From the NCBI GenBank assembly GCA_020091685.1, contig CM034604.1:3089820-3153819 (forward strand): a DNA stretch of 64,000 bases, given 5' to 3'. The position numbers and the translations under genes were made by a program. Position 1 is the stretch's first letter, and every line of letters begins with the position of its first letter. Source of the DNA: Lutjanus erythropterus. Its lineage: Eukaryota; Chordata; Actinopteri; Lutjaniformes; Lutjanidae. Under the pieces are notes generated by a model, which worked only from the letters and a program-made list of their open reading frames with translations, searched no databases and was not told the origin of the DNA. This document shows, in pieces, positions 12,426 through 24,169 of this stretch.

Positions 12426-13102
12426 AAGATCACAGTTGGAGTTAAAATACAGCCTGCTCTAATTTCTAACTTGTCAGATAATGACATCCTGTCACCATGC
12501 TTTGGTGACTCAAAGATGGCCACCTTAGCTGTTACAGGCTGAAAGAGATTCATTATGTTTCACTGCATTGCACTCCGTTGTGTTGTTGAGTCATGTGACT
12601 TGAGTCATGGGACTTGTGCTTGCAAGTCGCTTCAGGGATGTATAAATAGTTATTGTAATCCCAAACTTCCTACCCAAGAAGTTTTTGTGCCTAAACCTAC
12701 CAAAACTGCTACAGTCTCACAAAACTAACCACGTGTTAAAAAGGATTTCTGGCAGGGTCTTGTACAGATGCTGCATCGTACCTGTGGGCCAGTAACAAAA
12801 CGTCAGTATGTGATTAGCTGAGATCAGAACAGGTTGCCGCTCACAACACACACGACCCCCAGTCTCCTGGGTGAAGGCCTTGTGTTAGTTGAAAGCCTGG
12901 CGTCTCATTCACAGCGTGACAAAACATCAGTGTTTGATGATCTGAGAATGAGAACAGGCTGCTAGTGCTGTTGTGGAACTAATAAAGTAGTGGAACCTCT
13001 ATTTAAATGAGTAATAAGTAATTATTGGTTACATTTATTATACTGCTACTAAACACAAACAGATTTGTTTTTACTGACAAAAAGATGTTAAATAAATAGA
13101 AT
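12426..13102. other. Repeat debris flanking the minisatellite
   Basis: Directly after the array, AAGATAAAGATCACAGTTGG and AGTTAAAATACAG continue the dispersed family's consensus. At 12665-12740 an inverted fragment (TTTTGTGCCTAAACCTACC) of the same family appears. Near 12790-12960 two related GC-richer blocks (AAAACGTCAGTATGTGATTA and AAAACATCAGTGTTTGATGA) repeat about 120 bases apart. There is no gene. Confidence 0.45.
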
Positions 13103-13270
13103 ATGAACAGAGAATTCTTTACTATTTTATTCTCTTTTTCAGTTCAGTTTACACAAGATGTAAAAGATTCATTAGATTCACCCAGAAGATTTAAATCATC
13201 AGAGTCGCCGTCATCATCACCTTCAGGTAAGAACCAGGAACCAGATGACAGCAGCGACAGCAGTAGGTAG
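13103..13270 (+). other. Candidate coding exon (55-codon frame) with good splice-like borders
   Basis: A plus-strand frame runs from ATG at 13103 to TAG at 13268-13270. Inside it, a strong acceptor-like tract (TTTTATTCTCTTTTTCAG) ends at 13142 and a consensus donor CAG|GTAAGA follows at 13226. That delimits an 84-base exon that keeps the reading frame. A branch-like TACTGAC lies at 13072-13078, rather far upstream. The exon frame is serine- and acid-rich (SSESPSSSPS at residues 32-41, then EPDDSSDSS in the read-through part). Of the three frames only this one is open across the exon. I do not recognise the protein. It could be a real exon of a gene extending beyond the window, a lineage-specific cassette exon, or chance. 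Confidence 0.3.
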
Positions 13271-14474
13271 CAGTTTTTATCTTCTTATTTATATGTAACC
13301 TGGACTTCACAGTATGAGTGCCATCAGCATGCTGAATTATTGATGTAACTACTGGCCTAAATTTTGAGTTTGCTTCCTATATTCACAAGTCGAGGCAGCG
13401 TCTGAATACTAATGTAACATGAGTTCAGCAAGGACATGAAGTTCTGGCTTCACTTTTTATTTTATCACCATAATGAGGCAACAAAATTCACTGTCATAGG
13501 AGCCGGCTTGAGGAGCTAAGGGTCACCATAAACAACAAAGGCAGGCTGGGACTTTATGAGACCCAGGAGATAAATAGGAGCTGCAGAAAAAGCATTCTTG
13601 TTAGAGAACATATGTTTCGCTTGCATCCCCTGTGTAAAGGTCACACTGAGACAGAGTAATGGCTCCAGCATATTCATTGCTGCGTGTCTTCATCCAGGCA
13701 ACCATCCATTTGCCGCAGATGAGCAGGGGGGACCCCCACATCATTTATGACGGTGAAATTATGTACTCAGTTGCTGCGAGGGGAAAAGCAGAGTTATGAC
13801 TTACAGTATTATGACTTTCCAGGGTCTAATGAAGACATCACTTTGCTGCTGAACTGCATAACTGTTGCGATTTTGTGCCATATTTAAGGATATTATTGAA
13901 CATTTGGACACCATTTGAGAGCCCAGGCAACTATACAACATGTTTTATAGTCATATTGTCGCCATTAGTGCTGCCTTTTATTCATCGCCTATTTGGATCT
14001 ATAAATTGTGCATCCTAAATGGATGTTAATTATTTTATGATTTTTTCATTGGCGTCCAATGAGCTGTAAGAACTCTGACAGCTTTCTCGCACTGCTTACC
14101 AGAATTTAATTTCTCATTTTCACAATAGGACAAGTAAGCTAGCTAATTAGAGTAGAAATCCAACAGAAAGGAGGAGGGAGTGTATCATAATGCCAAACTG
14201 TACTGCTTGTAATTTGAGGTTTTGGATTGAGAACAAACTGTGATTCAGTGGGAAGGGTGGAGGACTGTTCTTTCGAAACTTTCAAAAATGACTTTGGAAA
14301 GGCAAACAAGTCTGAACAACAGCACCAACAGCCCCTTTCAAACATTAATGTCATGCTACAGTGTTGCTACGTAAATGTTGCATTCATTACAAAGTAATAA
14401 AAAGGCCTCCCTCCTCATGTTTCTGAATCTTTATAGTGCATTTTGGCTCATTGTTTAGTAGGACTGACATAGTA
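13271..14474. other. Unassigned sequence
   Basis: No gene, paired splice signals or clear repeat is visible apart from the candidate exon just upstream. A 71-codon minus-strand frame (14139-14354) carries no motif. Confidence 0.4.
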
Positions 14475-14600
14475 CACCTATCTGACAATTCGATACAATC
14501 ACGATACATGGGCGCCGATTCGATATATATAGAAGTATTGTGTATTGTGTTAAGTATACTGCTGAAAGTATGATAGTATTAACGCAATCATAATGCTAAT
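14475..14600. repeat. Fragment of a 'CGATACAATCACGATACATGG'-type dispersed repeat
   Basis: The blocks AATTCGATACAATCACGATA, CATGGGCGCCGATTCGATAT and TATAGAAGTATTGTGTATTG are rich in CGATA/TATCG steps and resemble the end of a teleost MITE I know by that texture. No opposite end is visible, so it is treated as a fragment. Confidence 0.4.
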
Positions 14601-14837
14601 TTCTGTTGGCGCATTAATGGGAATTCCCATTATATGTTAGCATTGAACTAATGGACTAATTAGACTAGTTAATTACATGAAGAAAAAATTGTTTGTTTGT
14701 TTCAGGACAGGTAAAAAAAAAAAAAAAGAATCTTAAGAGAATTGAATTTTTTCTTCCATTGCTATTGTTTAGCTGTTTGGCCCACAAATGTCTGGATGTG
14801 ATAACTCCCATTGTTCTTGCAGCTCTAAAAATTCACG

Positions 14838-14985
14838 GTATACACTGCTTGCTCAGAAGCAAACGCCCAACAGACACAATTAGCAACAAGCTGGTGAACA
14901 TAAAAGAGCATTTAACAGCTAAGGAGACTGATATTTCTGTCAGGAGTTGGTAGAAACCAAAAACAGAGCTAAAAGGAGAGGGAAT
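14838..14985 (-). repeat. Dispersed repeat, 'TAGCTCTGTTTTTGGTCTCC' family, copy 2 (inverted)
   Basis: The reverse complement gives TTTTAGCTCTGTTTTTGGTT, then the TCTACCAACTCCTGACAGAA block, then CTGTTAAATGCTCTTTTATG and a GTTCACCAGCTTGTTGCTAA block. This is the same order as at 7139 and 44455. There is no coding potential beyond chance frames (86 codons plus, 62 codons minus) that cross it. Confidence 0.6.
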
Positions 14986-15878
14986 ATTGAACTTATATTT
15001 ATCGGCTGGCCAGAAACACAACTCCAGATGAATGCTAATGTTGTTCTGTAAGCGGTGGCTGTTTAAATATGGAAAAAAAGTCAGTTACTGGATTGTCAAT
15101 TCCCAATAGCCTAGGTAATTATTACATTATTGGTTACTTTGCTCAGTCTCGTCTGTGTTTAACAAGAATAAAAACAGAAAATGAGACAGTTTAACAGGCT
15201 GGAAGCCAACAGTTTGGAGGTTCCGTGACTATCCACAACTACCTTAATGTTAGTCATGGTGACTCCAGATGTCCTGTCCAAACACTGAAGCTGCTGTGTT
15301 CACACCATGGATATTCTGAGTAGAGCTGGATAAAGCGTTGGAGACAGGCTTCCGTTCATGCCCATTAAAGTTGCTGAAGGGTGCATGAAGCTGACTATCG
15401 TGTGTATTCCGCATTGTCCAGTCCACAGAGCAAGCGCAGTAGAAATGTCCGCCAGCCGAGCAGCTAACATTTGGTTAAGACCTCTGCTGACTTGAATTGA
15501 AATGGAATTCTTTATTCATGCGACTTTACAAATGTTATTTCACCAAATGGATTACATCATGATATTATACATAATCTATTTTGCAGGGGTTGTGATGCTC
15601 AAAATAATTTATCCTCTGTTTTGCAGCTGCTTTCTTCACAATGTAAGCCTATGGGGGAAAGTTTTTTGGGGCCACAGTGCATCATGTGATGTTATTACAT
15701 GCTTTGGCCACTTTATCAAATTGGCTTCAATGCCTGAAACACTTCTTGAGGAATTGGTTTACGCACCCTCCACCAAATTCTTGACCCATGGGCGACCAGT
15801 GGCTAATGTTAGCGAAGCTCTAACGTCCATGTAAATATGGTTTACTGGAAGTTGTCTTCCTCCTCTTATGGCACAGGC
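14986..15878. other. Unassigned, probably old repeat
   Basis: No gene seen. Phrases such as CTGTCCAAACACTGAAGCTG, CACACCATGGATATTCTGAG and AATGTAAGCCTATGGGGGAA recall dispersed fish repeats, but I cannot define borders. The 110-codon plus-strand frame from 15502 crosses this material and has no recognisable domain. Confidence 0.35.
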
Positions 15879-16412
15879 CAGAAATGTGGACTCAAGTCAC
15901 ACTCAAGTCAGAGATTAGATGACTTCAGATTGGACTTGACAAAATCCAAAAAGACTTGCAACTCGACTTGGACACCATGAAGATGAAAAAGTATTTAAAA
16001 AGTGTGAATTCCCAAATCAATTAATTCCCCAGATCCACTTTGTTTGATCCAATCTGACAGCATTCAATCAAGTTGTAGGAGAGAACCATGAAAAACTAAC
16101 ATTACATTACTGAGCTCCAGTTGGAAAAAATTATAACAAAGATCATTTAATTTGGTGGTCAACAAAAAACTAATTGTAATATGCAAAACGTGTGGGTTGA
16201 AAATTAGAGACGGCGATGCAACATGTGAAGTTGCTCAAAGAACAGTGTTTAGCTAATGTTAGCTTAACAGCTAAGTAATTTTGTGAGGGTGGAAATGTGT
16301 TACATTATGATTTGTTTATGACTCATAACTCAAAATTTAGGACTTGAGACTTGAGTGCAAAGACATGACACCTACTTGTAACTTGCAAAACAATGAGTTG
16401 GTTCCACCTCTA
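15879..16412 (+). mobile_element. Non-autonomous hAT-like element ('CAAGTC' family), copy A
   Basis: The left end is CAGAAATGTGGACTCAAGTC and the right end is GTTGGTTCCACCTCTAG, giving CAGANNTGG/CCACCTCT-type inverted termini. Both ends are packed with AAGTC/GACTT motifs. The interior (ATCCACTTTGTTTGATCCAA, GAGAACCATGAAAAACTAAC, AAACGTGTGGGTTGAAAATT, TGCTCAAAGAACAGTG) matches, in inverse orientation, the copy at 55640-56319. It encodes no transposase. I could not make out a clean 8-bp target duplication. The superfamily is inferred from termini like those of 20231-21444. Confidence 0.6.
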
Positions 16413-18224
16413 GCTGCCTTGTTATGTAACACAATAATATAATAGGTTACTGAGTTGTTACAACAGTTTAGTTTAGGACATTTAAAGTTTCATTCTCTGG
16501 TATTATTTCTAACATCAGACATGCAGCTTTTGATTGACTCATCTTCTGTATATTTGGTGTTTACTCTCTAAACAGAAGGGAAACATTTTTCTGGTCTGCC
16601 AGCACAGATTAGAGATTTCCCTCTTCAGCATTTCATTAATGCTACATGCTGTAATTCAGCACGGTGAGAGTGACAGACTGCTAAGCGTCAGGAAATTGCA
16701 GGGTTTGACAAAACAGTGACTCATCTGAGAGTGAGAATCCCAAATGTCTTTCTTGGCAGCAGTGCAGCGGCACTGCGTCAACGCTAAAGGTCAAAGGTTC
16801 AATCTGTTCAGCGCAGTCCGGATCCTTAAAGCGTGTCACACAGGATTCAACACGGCACAAGTCAGCAGTGGCCGAGGGACACGCTGAGAGCACACGTCTG
16901 ATGAACTGGAAAAATGCAGTAAAAGAGATAAACAAGCTCACATGTTCTCATGCTTTGAGGTGTGTGAGGAAATATGATCTACATTAAACACCAAATATTC
17001 CTGTACTCTTATATCAGCACTGATCTGACTGGAAATCACATTTTATTTTGCTTGTAGTAAATGATTTTTCCATGTTGCATTGTAATTTGGTGTAAAAGAA
17101 CAACATTTTATATATCCCAAAACCCCAAATCACAATTTGCCTCTGTACAGTGTAAAACACCTTCTGTCCTTAAACCTTTGAATCAAAAGGGAAAGCACCC
17201 CAAAAAAACCTGACAGCGATTAAAAAAAACGTGTTTATGATGTTATGTCCTCTTTATGACTTATCTTTCAAATAATGCACATATAGAATCTTAAATTACA
17301 CATACTGTACTTACATTACATACATTGGCTATGAAGTGGTATAAATGAGTCAGGACTGCATATATGTTCATTGCCACCTATTTATATTCCAAGTCTGGAT
17401 AACATTTGTTGGCATGAAGACCATTGAACGCTACATTAAATAAACGTACAGTAGTTACCTGGACTGAGAGCAGGTGGTGATTCTGCATGGCATTTCTTTA
17501 TGTCGGTTGCATAAGGAAAATGGTAATTAGGCAGATACCATGCAATTACATGTACTATATTTAGCTTTAGCTAATCATGATCATTATTATCCCTGTACTC
17601 CTGGCATACAGAAACTTTTTTCTTTTTGACACAGAAGTAGAGAACTGATGTGAATGTTACGCATCTTTAATGTATATTGAATTAGATGATGGCTACTTGT
17701 GTATACATGTATGTACATTTTTTTAGCTTTCTGAATTTGTCCAGTTTTATTTGTATTAGGAGGGTCAGAGGAAAAAAAAATCCATTGGTTCCATCCATTG
17801 GTGAGTTTTTGTGTGATCACTAAATCAACTTGCAAAAGCTCGCTTTTGAAATCATACATATCCCTGACAAGTGAACCATTTGCTATGCAAATAATGACTC
17901 AACTGACAACTTTTCAACACTGCAAAACATCTTAAGGAGGAGGCTGGCTGGATTGTAGGGTGTACAAAGGACTTTGGCACTTGAGACACTTATGATAATT
18001 TGCAACCTCTCTCCTACTAAGTGTCTTTTTTGGCATGACCATGATTGTCTCCCAACTTCAACCAAGTAGTTTTAACAAGCCTTAACAATAGAGATGTAAA
18101 TAGAGATAGAAAATACTAACATTTTTGTAATGATCATATGTTTTTTAGAACGCACTGGCAAGCAGTGTCATCCTGCTGACTGGCATGTGACATCAGAACA
18201 TGGTCACATGGGTCACTTTATAAT
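16413..18224. other. Unassigned sequence
   Basis: I see no gene or nameable repeat. The 86-codon (16681-16941) and 90-codon (17587-17859) minus-strand frames have no recognisable domain. Homopolymer-A runs occur at about 17201-17229 in two short pieces. Confidence 0.4.
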
Positions 18225-18645
18225 CAGTGTTGGTCAAGCTACTGAAGATTAACTAGTGACAGTTACTGCTCTCAAAAAGTAAGTGAATTTACAACTGACT
18301 TACTTTTGTTTGTTTCAGTACTCCTATTAATATTATTTTAGTGTTGCTGTGGCAAAGTGTGAGAAAACAACTCAGATTTCATCTTACTATTGTAGCATTT
18401 TATTATCACTATGTTGAAAAGTAAGTTTGGACCAATAAAACACAACAGATCCATGGTTACGCATAGTAATAAAAGTTGGGTGATAATAAACCTTGATCCT
18501 CTTAAGTTGTCAGCTTTTTTTACATAAAGTTTTGAATTTCAGTAAATGTAATAGCATTGTTGAATTTGAAAAGCAACTAGGTTACCACAAAAACCAGTGG
18601 AGTTACAGTAACGCATTACTTAATAATCGGTTATTTCCAACACTG
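18225..18645. mobile_element. MITE with CAGTGTTGG/CCAACACTG ends
   Basis: The left end CAGTGTTGGTCAAGCTACTG is mirrored by the right end GTTATTTCCAACACTG, with the outer nine bases perfectly inverted. Near the right end TACAGTAACGCATTACTTAA matches the hallmark 'GTAACGCGTTACT' motif of a well-known teleost MITE family. The flanks TTTATAAT and CTCAGGAC do not match, so no target duplication is preserved. The length of 421 bases and lack of frames mark it as non-autonomous. Confidence 0.65.
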
Positions 18646-20230
18646 CTCAGGACAATTAGCATGTTGCATTAAGTTCAAACTTAGCCTAGTTATAATGTTA
18701 AGTGTTTATTATAGTGGGTATTTGCATTAGGCTAAACTGAAACAGGTTGCACCACACAGACTGGTTCTTGCATAAAAAAGTTGTTATTAAATATCTACAT
18801 CCAGTAACAGCTAAGTGTTGCATAGCAAACTGAAACAACTGAAAAACTAGCGTGCTAATAAACAGCTGTTGGTTCAGTAAGATAGATATTACAATATGAA
18901 TTAAGATTTTAATTTAAATTTCACAAAAACATGGCTCTGATTGCAAAACTTTATGCTAATAATGTCCCAGATCTGTGTCTGGGTACATTATCTGGATTAT
19001 TACATTTGATTCACTTGAATGTTGCTTGGAGTGCAGTGATGCAGTTGCAGTGATGTTGCTGGCTAACATCACTGCTAATATTAAGTTAGCAGTACTTGTC
19101 AGTTTTGCTGGACTTGCTTGAGTCAGCAGGAAGCGTGAGGTGACCTTTCAACTCGCTGGTCTGATTTTGTGCTCGTGCTGCACAGATTGCACTTTACACC
19201 TACTGATATCTGATCACAATGGTTACTGCATGTCTGGATGCATCATTATTATGAAACCCCAACAGTCGGACAAATGGGCTTTCAATCCGGTTGAACTTTT
19301 TTCAAATACTCATTACCTCAACAACAAAGATCCGCTGCTCCGAAGGTCCATCACTCTGAAAATACACACTCATCTGTGTATTTTGACATACAAAGGTCAG
19401 GTAACGTTTCCCAGGTGATTTTCACTGTCATAGACGGTGACCTTCGTCATCACGGTAACAATAATAAACATGTAGTTAGTGGTTGTGAAATGGTAGCAGC
19501 TTGGATGGGTTTAGGCACCAAAATTATTAGTTAGGTTTAGGAAAAGATTATGGTTTGGGTCAAAATAAGTATGTTACATCTGTTAGTTCTGGCAGTTTTA
19601 CAAGTTACGTTACATTAAATACGTAGGTTTTACAAGGCTCGTATTTTTGGAGCAGTCCAAGCAGACCCCAGTCTCCCCTACATATTGCGTCTGATGAGAG
19701 TGCCACAGATGTTTTCTTGCAGCCCATTTACCCACCTAATGTCTTTGCTATCTGACATTCCTGAAGTTTTAACAGTGCAACCCAGTGTATTAAACTAAAC
19801 TACTGCACATGTACGACTTTAAGTACAAATTTATAGCTGGTGCAACTAAGACCTTTGCATCTAAGTTCATTCTTGACACTGGGGTCAGCATGTATGACAA
19901 AATAATTTAAACTCAAAGTCCACTTACAATGTTTTTCAGCTTTAAACCTCATGCTGTCCATCAACCTGTTTTGTTGTTCAGGTTGTTCATTTGAGAAGTC
20001 GAATGCTGAGTCATGGTGCATTCATGTGCTGGTGAGAGTTTCTGAAATCTGAGCTATGTGGGAGCTGGCTGCTGCACAGCGCTGCATAGATGAGACTGTT
20101 GTAAGAAAATCAAACCCAGACGACGCAGAACAAACAAACATGGGGATGGTAAAACGGAAAACATGAGTTTGACAGCTGCTCACTTTGAAAATGGTGCTGT
20201 TAAGCAACCAGATATTGTTGCAGTGATCAA
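18646..20230. other. Unassigned, with one dispersed-family copy at 19505-19620
   Basis: No gene seen. At 19505-19620 the blocks GGGTTTAGGCACCAAAATTA, TTAGGTTTAGGAAAAGATTA and GGTTTGGGTCAAAATAAGTA form one copy of the family that built the minisatellite at 11943-12425. It includes the second half (ATGTTACATCTGTTAG) absent from that array. Other frames (92 codons plus, 73 and 76 codons minus) lack motifs. Confidence 0.45.
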
Positions 20231-21444
20231 CAGAGATGGCAAAAGTACACACATTCTGTACTCAAGTACAGACACTTAAGTAAAACAAAAAGACTGGTTA
20301 AAGAAGAAGTACTGAGTATAAAAGTAAAAAGTCTTCTTCTGAAGGACATTTCTAATGACTTTTTCTGTTCAAAGCTAACTGAACCTCAACTTTTCTCCAC
20401 AGCTGAGTCTCCTTCTCTGTCTGTTTTGTCTTGTTACATCTTTTGTGTCATTTTAGTCTCATTACGTCTTTTACGATGTTTTTGTCTTGTGGCTTTTATG
20501 AAATTTTTGTCTTGTTACATGTTGTTTCATCTTTTTCTTCTATTTAGTCTGTTTACGTCTTTTATGACATTTTTGTAATGTTATGATTTTTATTTCGTTT
20601 TCATCTTGTCTTTTTTTTTATTTTGCTACATATTATGTCATTTTTAACTTGTTCTGTTGTTTATGTCTTGTTATGTATTTTATGTTGCTTTCACCTTATT
20701 ACACATTCCTACATTGTTTCAATTTCATTATGTTGTTTTCGTCTTGCTGTATCTTTTTTGTTACATGTTGTTGTCATTTTTTTCTTGTTAAATTGTTTTT
20801 GCCGTATTGTTATGTCATTTTTGTCTTGCTACGTTGTTTTCTTTTTGTTATGTTTTTTACATTGCTTTTTTCTTGTTATGTTTTTGTCATGTGTCTTTTT
20901 CATTGATTTCGTCTTGTTATGTATTTTACATTGATTTCATTTTGTTACATTGTTTTTGTCCTGTGTCTTTTTTGTTGTTTTCATGTTGTAACATATTTTA
21001 ACACTCTCAATTTGTTACATTATTTCATCTTGAACTTGTTGCATATGTCCTTTTCATTGTTTCATCTTGCTACTTATTATTACATATTGCTATGTTGTTT
21101 CTTTTTGTTGTTTTCATCTTGTTACGCATTTTTCTTTGTTTTTGTCGAGTTTTGTCTAGTTGTGTCCTTTATGTAATTTTCATCTTCTTAGGTTGTTTTT
21201 GTCTTGCACACTGATAGATACACCAATGAACTGTCTTTTCTCTGTGTTATTGTTCCATCCATTTAGGTTGAAATTAGTCTTGTTGTTGGTAAGGCGGAGC
21301 GCAATGATGCAAAATGTAAAAAAATATTTGATAATTCCCCTCAAATATATTAAAATTATATGAACAAACCTGTTAAGTAAATTACACACAAAACTACTTC
21401 AGTACAGTAAAAAAGTATTTTTACTCAGTTACTTCCCACCTCTG
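20231..21444. mobile_element. hAT-type non-autonomous element with 8-bp target duplication
   Basis: The left terminus CAGAGATGGCAAAAGTACAC and the reverse complement of the right terminus, CAGAGGTGGGAAGTAACTGA, are inverted repeats, and both continue into TACTCAAGTA/TACTTTTT stretches. The flanking octamers are GTGATCAA (20223-20230) and GTGATCAT (21445-21452), differing at one base. This is the 8-bp duplication expected of hAT transposition. At 1,214 bases it is long for a MITE because the interior holds a T-rich tandem expansion (20440-21180). No transposase is encoded. Predicted membrane-like peptides of 103-107 codons inside are translations of the T-rich repeat. Confidence 0.8.
20440..21180. 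repeat. Degenerate T-rich minisatellite inside the hAT element
   Basis: Many imperfect copies of a short unit resembling GTCTTGTTACGTTGTTTT, roughly 18-25 bases, are strung head to tail. Variants include TGTCTTGTTACATCTTTTGT and TTTCATCTTGTTACG. The strand asymmetry is extreme, with T abundant and A scarce. This yields phenylalanine/leucine/cysteine-rich frames that mimic membrane proteins. The array lies wholly within the element at 20231-21444 and so grew after, or travelled with, that insertion. Confidence 0.75.
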
Positions 21445-21452
21445 GTGATCAT

Positions 21453-22410
21453 ATTTTATATCCCATCAGTGGAACTGAGACAAGACAAACACTCTTTTAG
21501 GTGCATTATGTATCACCTGTAGTATAAACACTGCAGCAGTCTAATCCTAAAACCAGAGTCACATCAGTCCTGCTGCCTGGTTAAGGTGCAGAGGGTGAGT
21601 GTGTGGGAGTTGTGTGTGCGTGGGGGAATGATCATAGCCAGCAGGGAGGCAGCTGGGGCCCTCCTGAGACGTGAGCCCGTGACCCTGAAATCATGCGCTC
21701 CAAGGCTCCCAAACAACGGGCCGAGCGCCTGAAATCAGACACCTCTCCCCCTCCCCAGCTCCGTCGCTGCTGCTCTCACTGAGGTCTACTAGGGGACAAC
21801 CGGGGGAAGAAGTCGACGTCATTTAAATTCCAGGTTAACCCCCTCCCCGCCACCGCCACCGCCAAAACCACCCCACACCGTCCTCCCCTCCCCCCTCACA
21901 GCACTGAGCTGGTACTTCACGCCTGACATTGATCTGTACTTCAAAACCACAACAGAGCCTCACGTTCCATCCCTCAGCTGACACAAACGATTTGTCGAGA
22001 TGGGCTCTGACAACGCTGACAACTGGCGAGGCCCCGCACCACACCGCCCTCCACCACCCTCAACTTTCCCACCCCATATCTGAACTGACAAGCAGTGTTT
22101 TTGTTTTGCAATGCAAAGCAGGGTTTTGCTCTGTGCTTTTCTGGTATTTGAACACATGACCAAACACATGTGCCACACACAGGCAGCCAGGAATGTTTTT
22201 CTCCATCAGCATCCATCCTCAGAAATATATTAAAAGAACAGCATCATGATGCACTTGTGATTGAGGTGAGGGTCAATGCAATTCACTAACTGGATACAGC
22301 AACTCATTTAATATTTATAGGACATTTCCCCCCATGAAATGGCTTCTGTTGTGGGGTTTTATATTTTTTATTTAAAAAAAAATCACTTTGGTCTGTGATC
22401 TTGGATACAT
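21453..22410. other. Repeat-poor GC-richer block, no gene identified
   Basis: About 21600-22080 is clearly richer in G and C than its surroundings, including CCGCCACCGCCACCGCC at about 21847. I recognise no repeats in it. Overlapping frames of 69-80 codons exist on both strands and reflect the high GC. I see no convincing paired splice sites. It could be conserved regulatory DNA or a non-coding exon. This is inference. Confidence 0.35.
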
Positions 22411-23105
22411 TTAAAAGGATAGTTTGGATTATTTGAAATGGGGTTGTATGAGGTACTTATCCATAGTCAATGTATTACCTCCATTTAGCTTAGTACAAAA
22501 GTTAAGCAATGTACTGCTGTGGACAGGGTCAGCAGCAAAATGTATTTTAGCTCCTTTAAAAAAGGCCAGTCAAAAAAAAAAGAACAATCAGTTTAAGTCT
22601 ACACTATATTTGCATTATTTTCACTGTTTTACCTTGTAGGAGTTGCTGCCTTGATAGGCTGGTTTATTTTAGTTATTGTGTGACTTTCGTGTCTGAAAGG
22701 GTTAGTTCGGATTCACCAAAGTCACACAATAACACGAACTAACTAACAGATTGAGACAGCAGTAGACCAGCAACTACTGTTTTCTGCAAGGCTAAATGAT
22801 TGATGACTGATTTTGCCAGTTTGGTTGAGCAAGAGAGAACCATATTTGGCTTATCTAATGGTGTTTTCCTGCCGGAAAAGGCTGTCTGACAACAAGGTGA
22901 AGGTGATTTTGATTTTTTGGGTGTCTAAAATATGTTTTGCTGCTGACCCTGTTCACAGCAGTAAATTGCTTAGCTTCCTAAACTATCCTCCTGCTGCTTC
23001 TCCAAACTGGGGGTGTGTCCACCACCATCTGCTGTAGGTAACCCACTGACTATGGATAAAAACCTCATACAACCCCACTTCAAAAACTCCAAACTATCCC
23101 TTCAA
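22411..23105. mobile_element. Long-inverted-repeat element with TTAA-like ends, copy 1
   Basis: The left arm TTAAAAGGATAGTTTGGATT, then GGGGTTGTATGAGGTACTTA and TCCATAGTCAATG, is matched by the reverse complement of the right arm, TTGAAGGGATAGTTTGGAGT, GGGGTTGTATGAGGTTTTTA and TCCATAGTCAGTG. Inner arms also pair (AAGCAATGTACTGCTGTGGA against its partner at about 22955-22975). The middle contains a hairpin around AGTTATTGTGTGACTTT and AAAGTCACACAATAACA. A TTAA at the left border and related copies bordered by TTAA suggest a piggyBac-style target, as inference. It encodes no protein. A second copy, split by another element, is at 62640-63428. Confidence 0.75.
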
Positions 23106-24169
23106 TATACGCCTTGATAAATATGAAATATGAATGACATGCCTGTTTTTGTGCCTTAGATTTTGTTCATATCTTTAACCATGGTATTAAAAGCTTTGTA
23201 ATCCCATGTCATACACACAGCAGATAGTGTATCTTCCAGATAACTTACATCACACTTCAAAGACCCTTCACATAACCTCTCACAGGAAGATTCTTTGAGG
23301 ATGGATAGGATAGGATGTCACATGTTGTGGGTGTGAGTGAAGAGTCCAGTCTGTCTCCCTGTCACATTCCTCACACTCATCACCAGCCACAACTGAGGCC
23401 ACGTCTGCACTATTGGGGAGGAATGTCAAACCATTGTTAGCATGTCAACAGCTTTCCATCAGCGTTAGTGTTTTAGAATTATTTTCCAAAATGTTATTGT
23501 CGACAATGGAACAACAAAACAATCACATTTTCATTTCCCATCTGATTCAGTTTAAAGCCATGCTGTAATATAAAAGTTGAAGGAATAACACAGTCTGTCT
23601 CTTTCAAATAAAAAGTTGAATTCATAAACAATAACACAACATTTGCGTGATTCTTTTGTGACTCAGCTCAGTGACTTTTCCCCTACTTGTGCTATTGTTA
23701 CACCATGTTTTTGTCATGAGAAGTGGACGGAGTGAAGCCAAAGCAAAAGTGCCTTAAACCTGCATTCTTTCTAATGATCAGTAGGGGGCGACTCCACTGG
23801 TTGCAAAATAAGTCAGACTGTACTGATATCTATGAGAAAATGAGCCTACTGACTTGATTTATTACCTTTCTAAACAGTTATGGTCACAAGTCTTCTTCCG
23901 TAGAGCTCAACAGTTAGGTCCAGAGGATTTAGATTAATAGTCATAATTTCGTAATGATTGGAGGTAGATTCATCATGAGCTATGGAATTATTAAACAATG
24001 GTATATGCACCTGTAGAAGTCTGTTGAATATCAAACCTGTTTTAAGAAAAAGTACTAAAGTATTACATTACCCACAATCCTAAAGTTTGACAGCGATGTC
24101 TTAGGATGGAAATGTTTACCACCCCCCTCCGCTAGCAGGCTAGCTAGTTAGGTAGCAAACATAAATTGT
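23106..24169. other. Unassigned sequence
   Basis: No gene or clear element is visible. The segment around 23700-23830 (GCGACTCCACTGGTTGCAAA) recalls dispersed fish repeat text but is too short to define. Confidence 0.35.

Noticed and set aside
20583-21176. Several phenylalanine/leucine/cysteine-rich frames resembling membrane proteins
   Set aside because: They are translations of the T-rich minisatellite inside the hAT element and occur in more than one frame.
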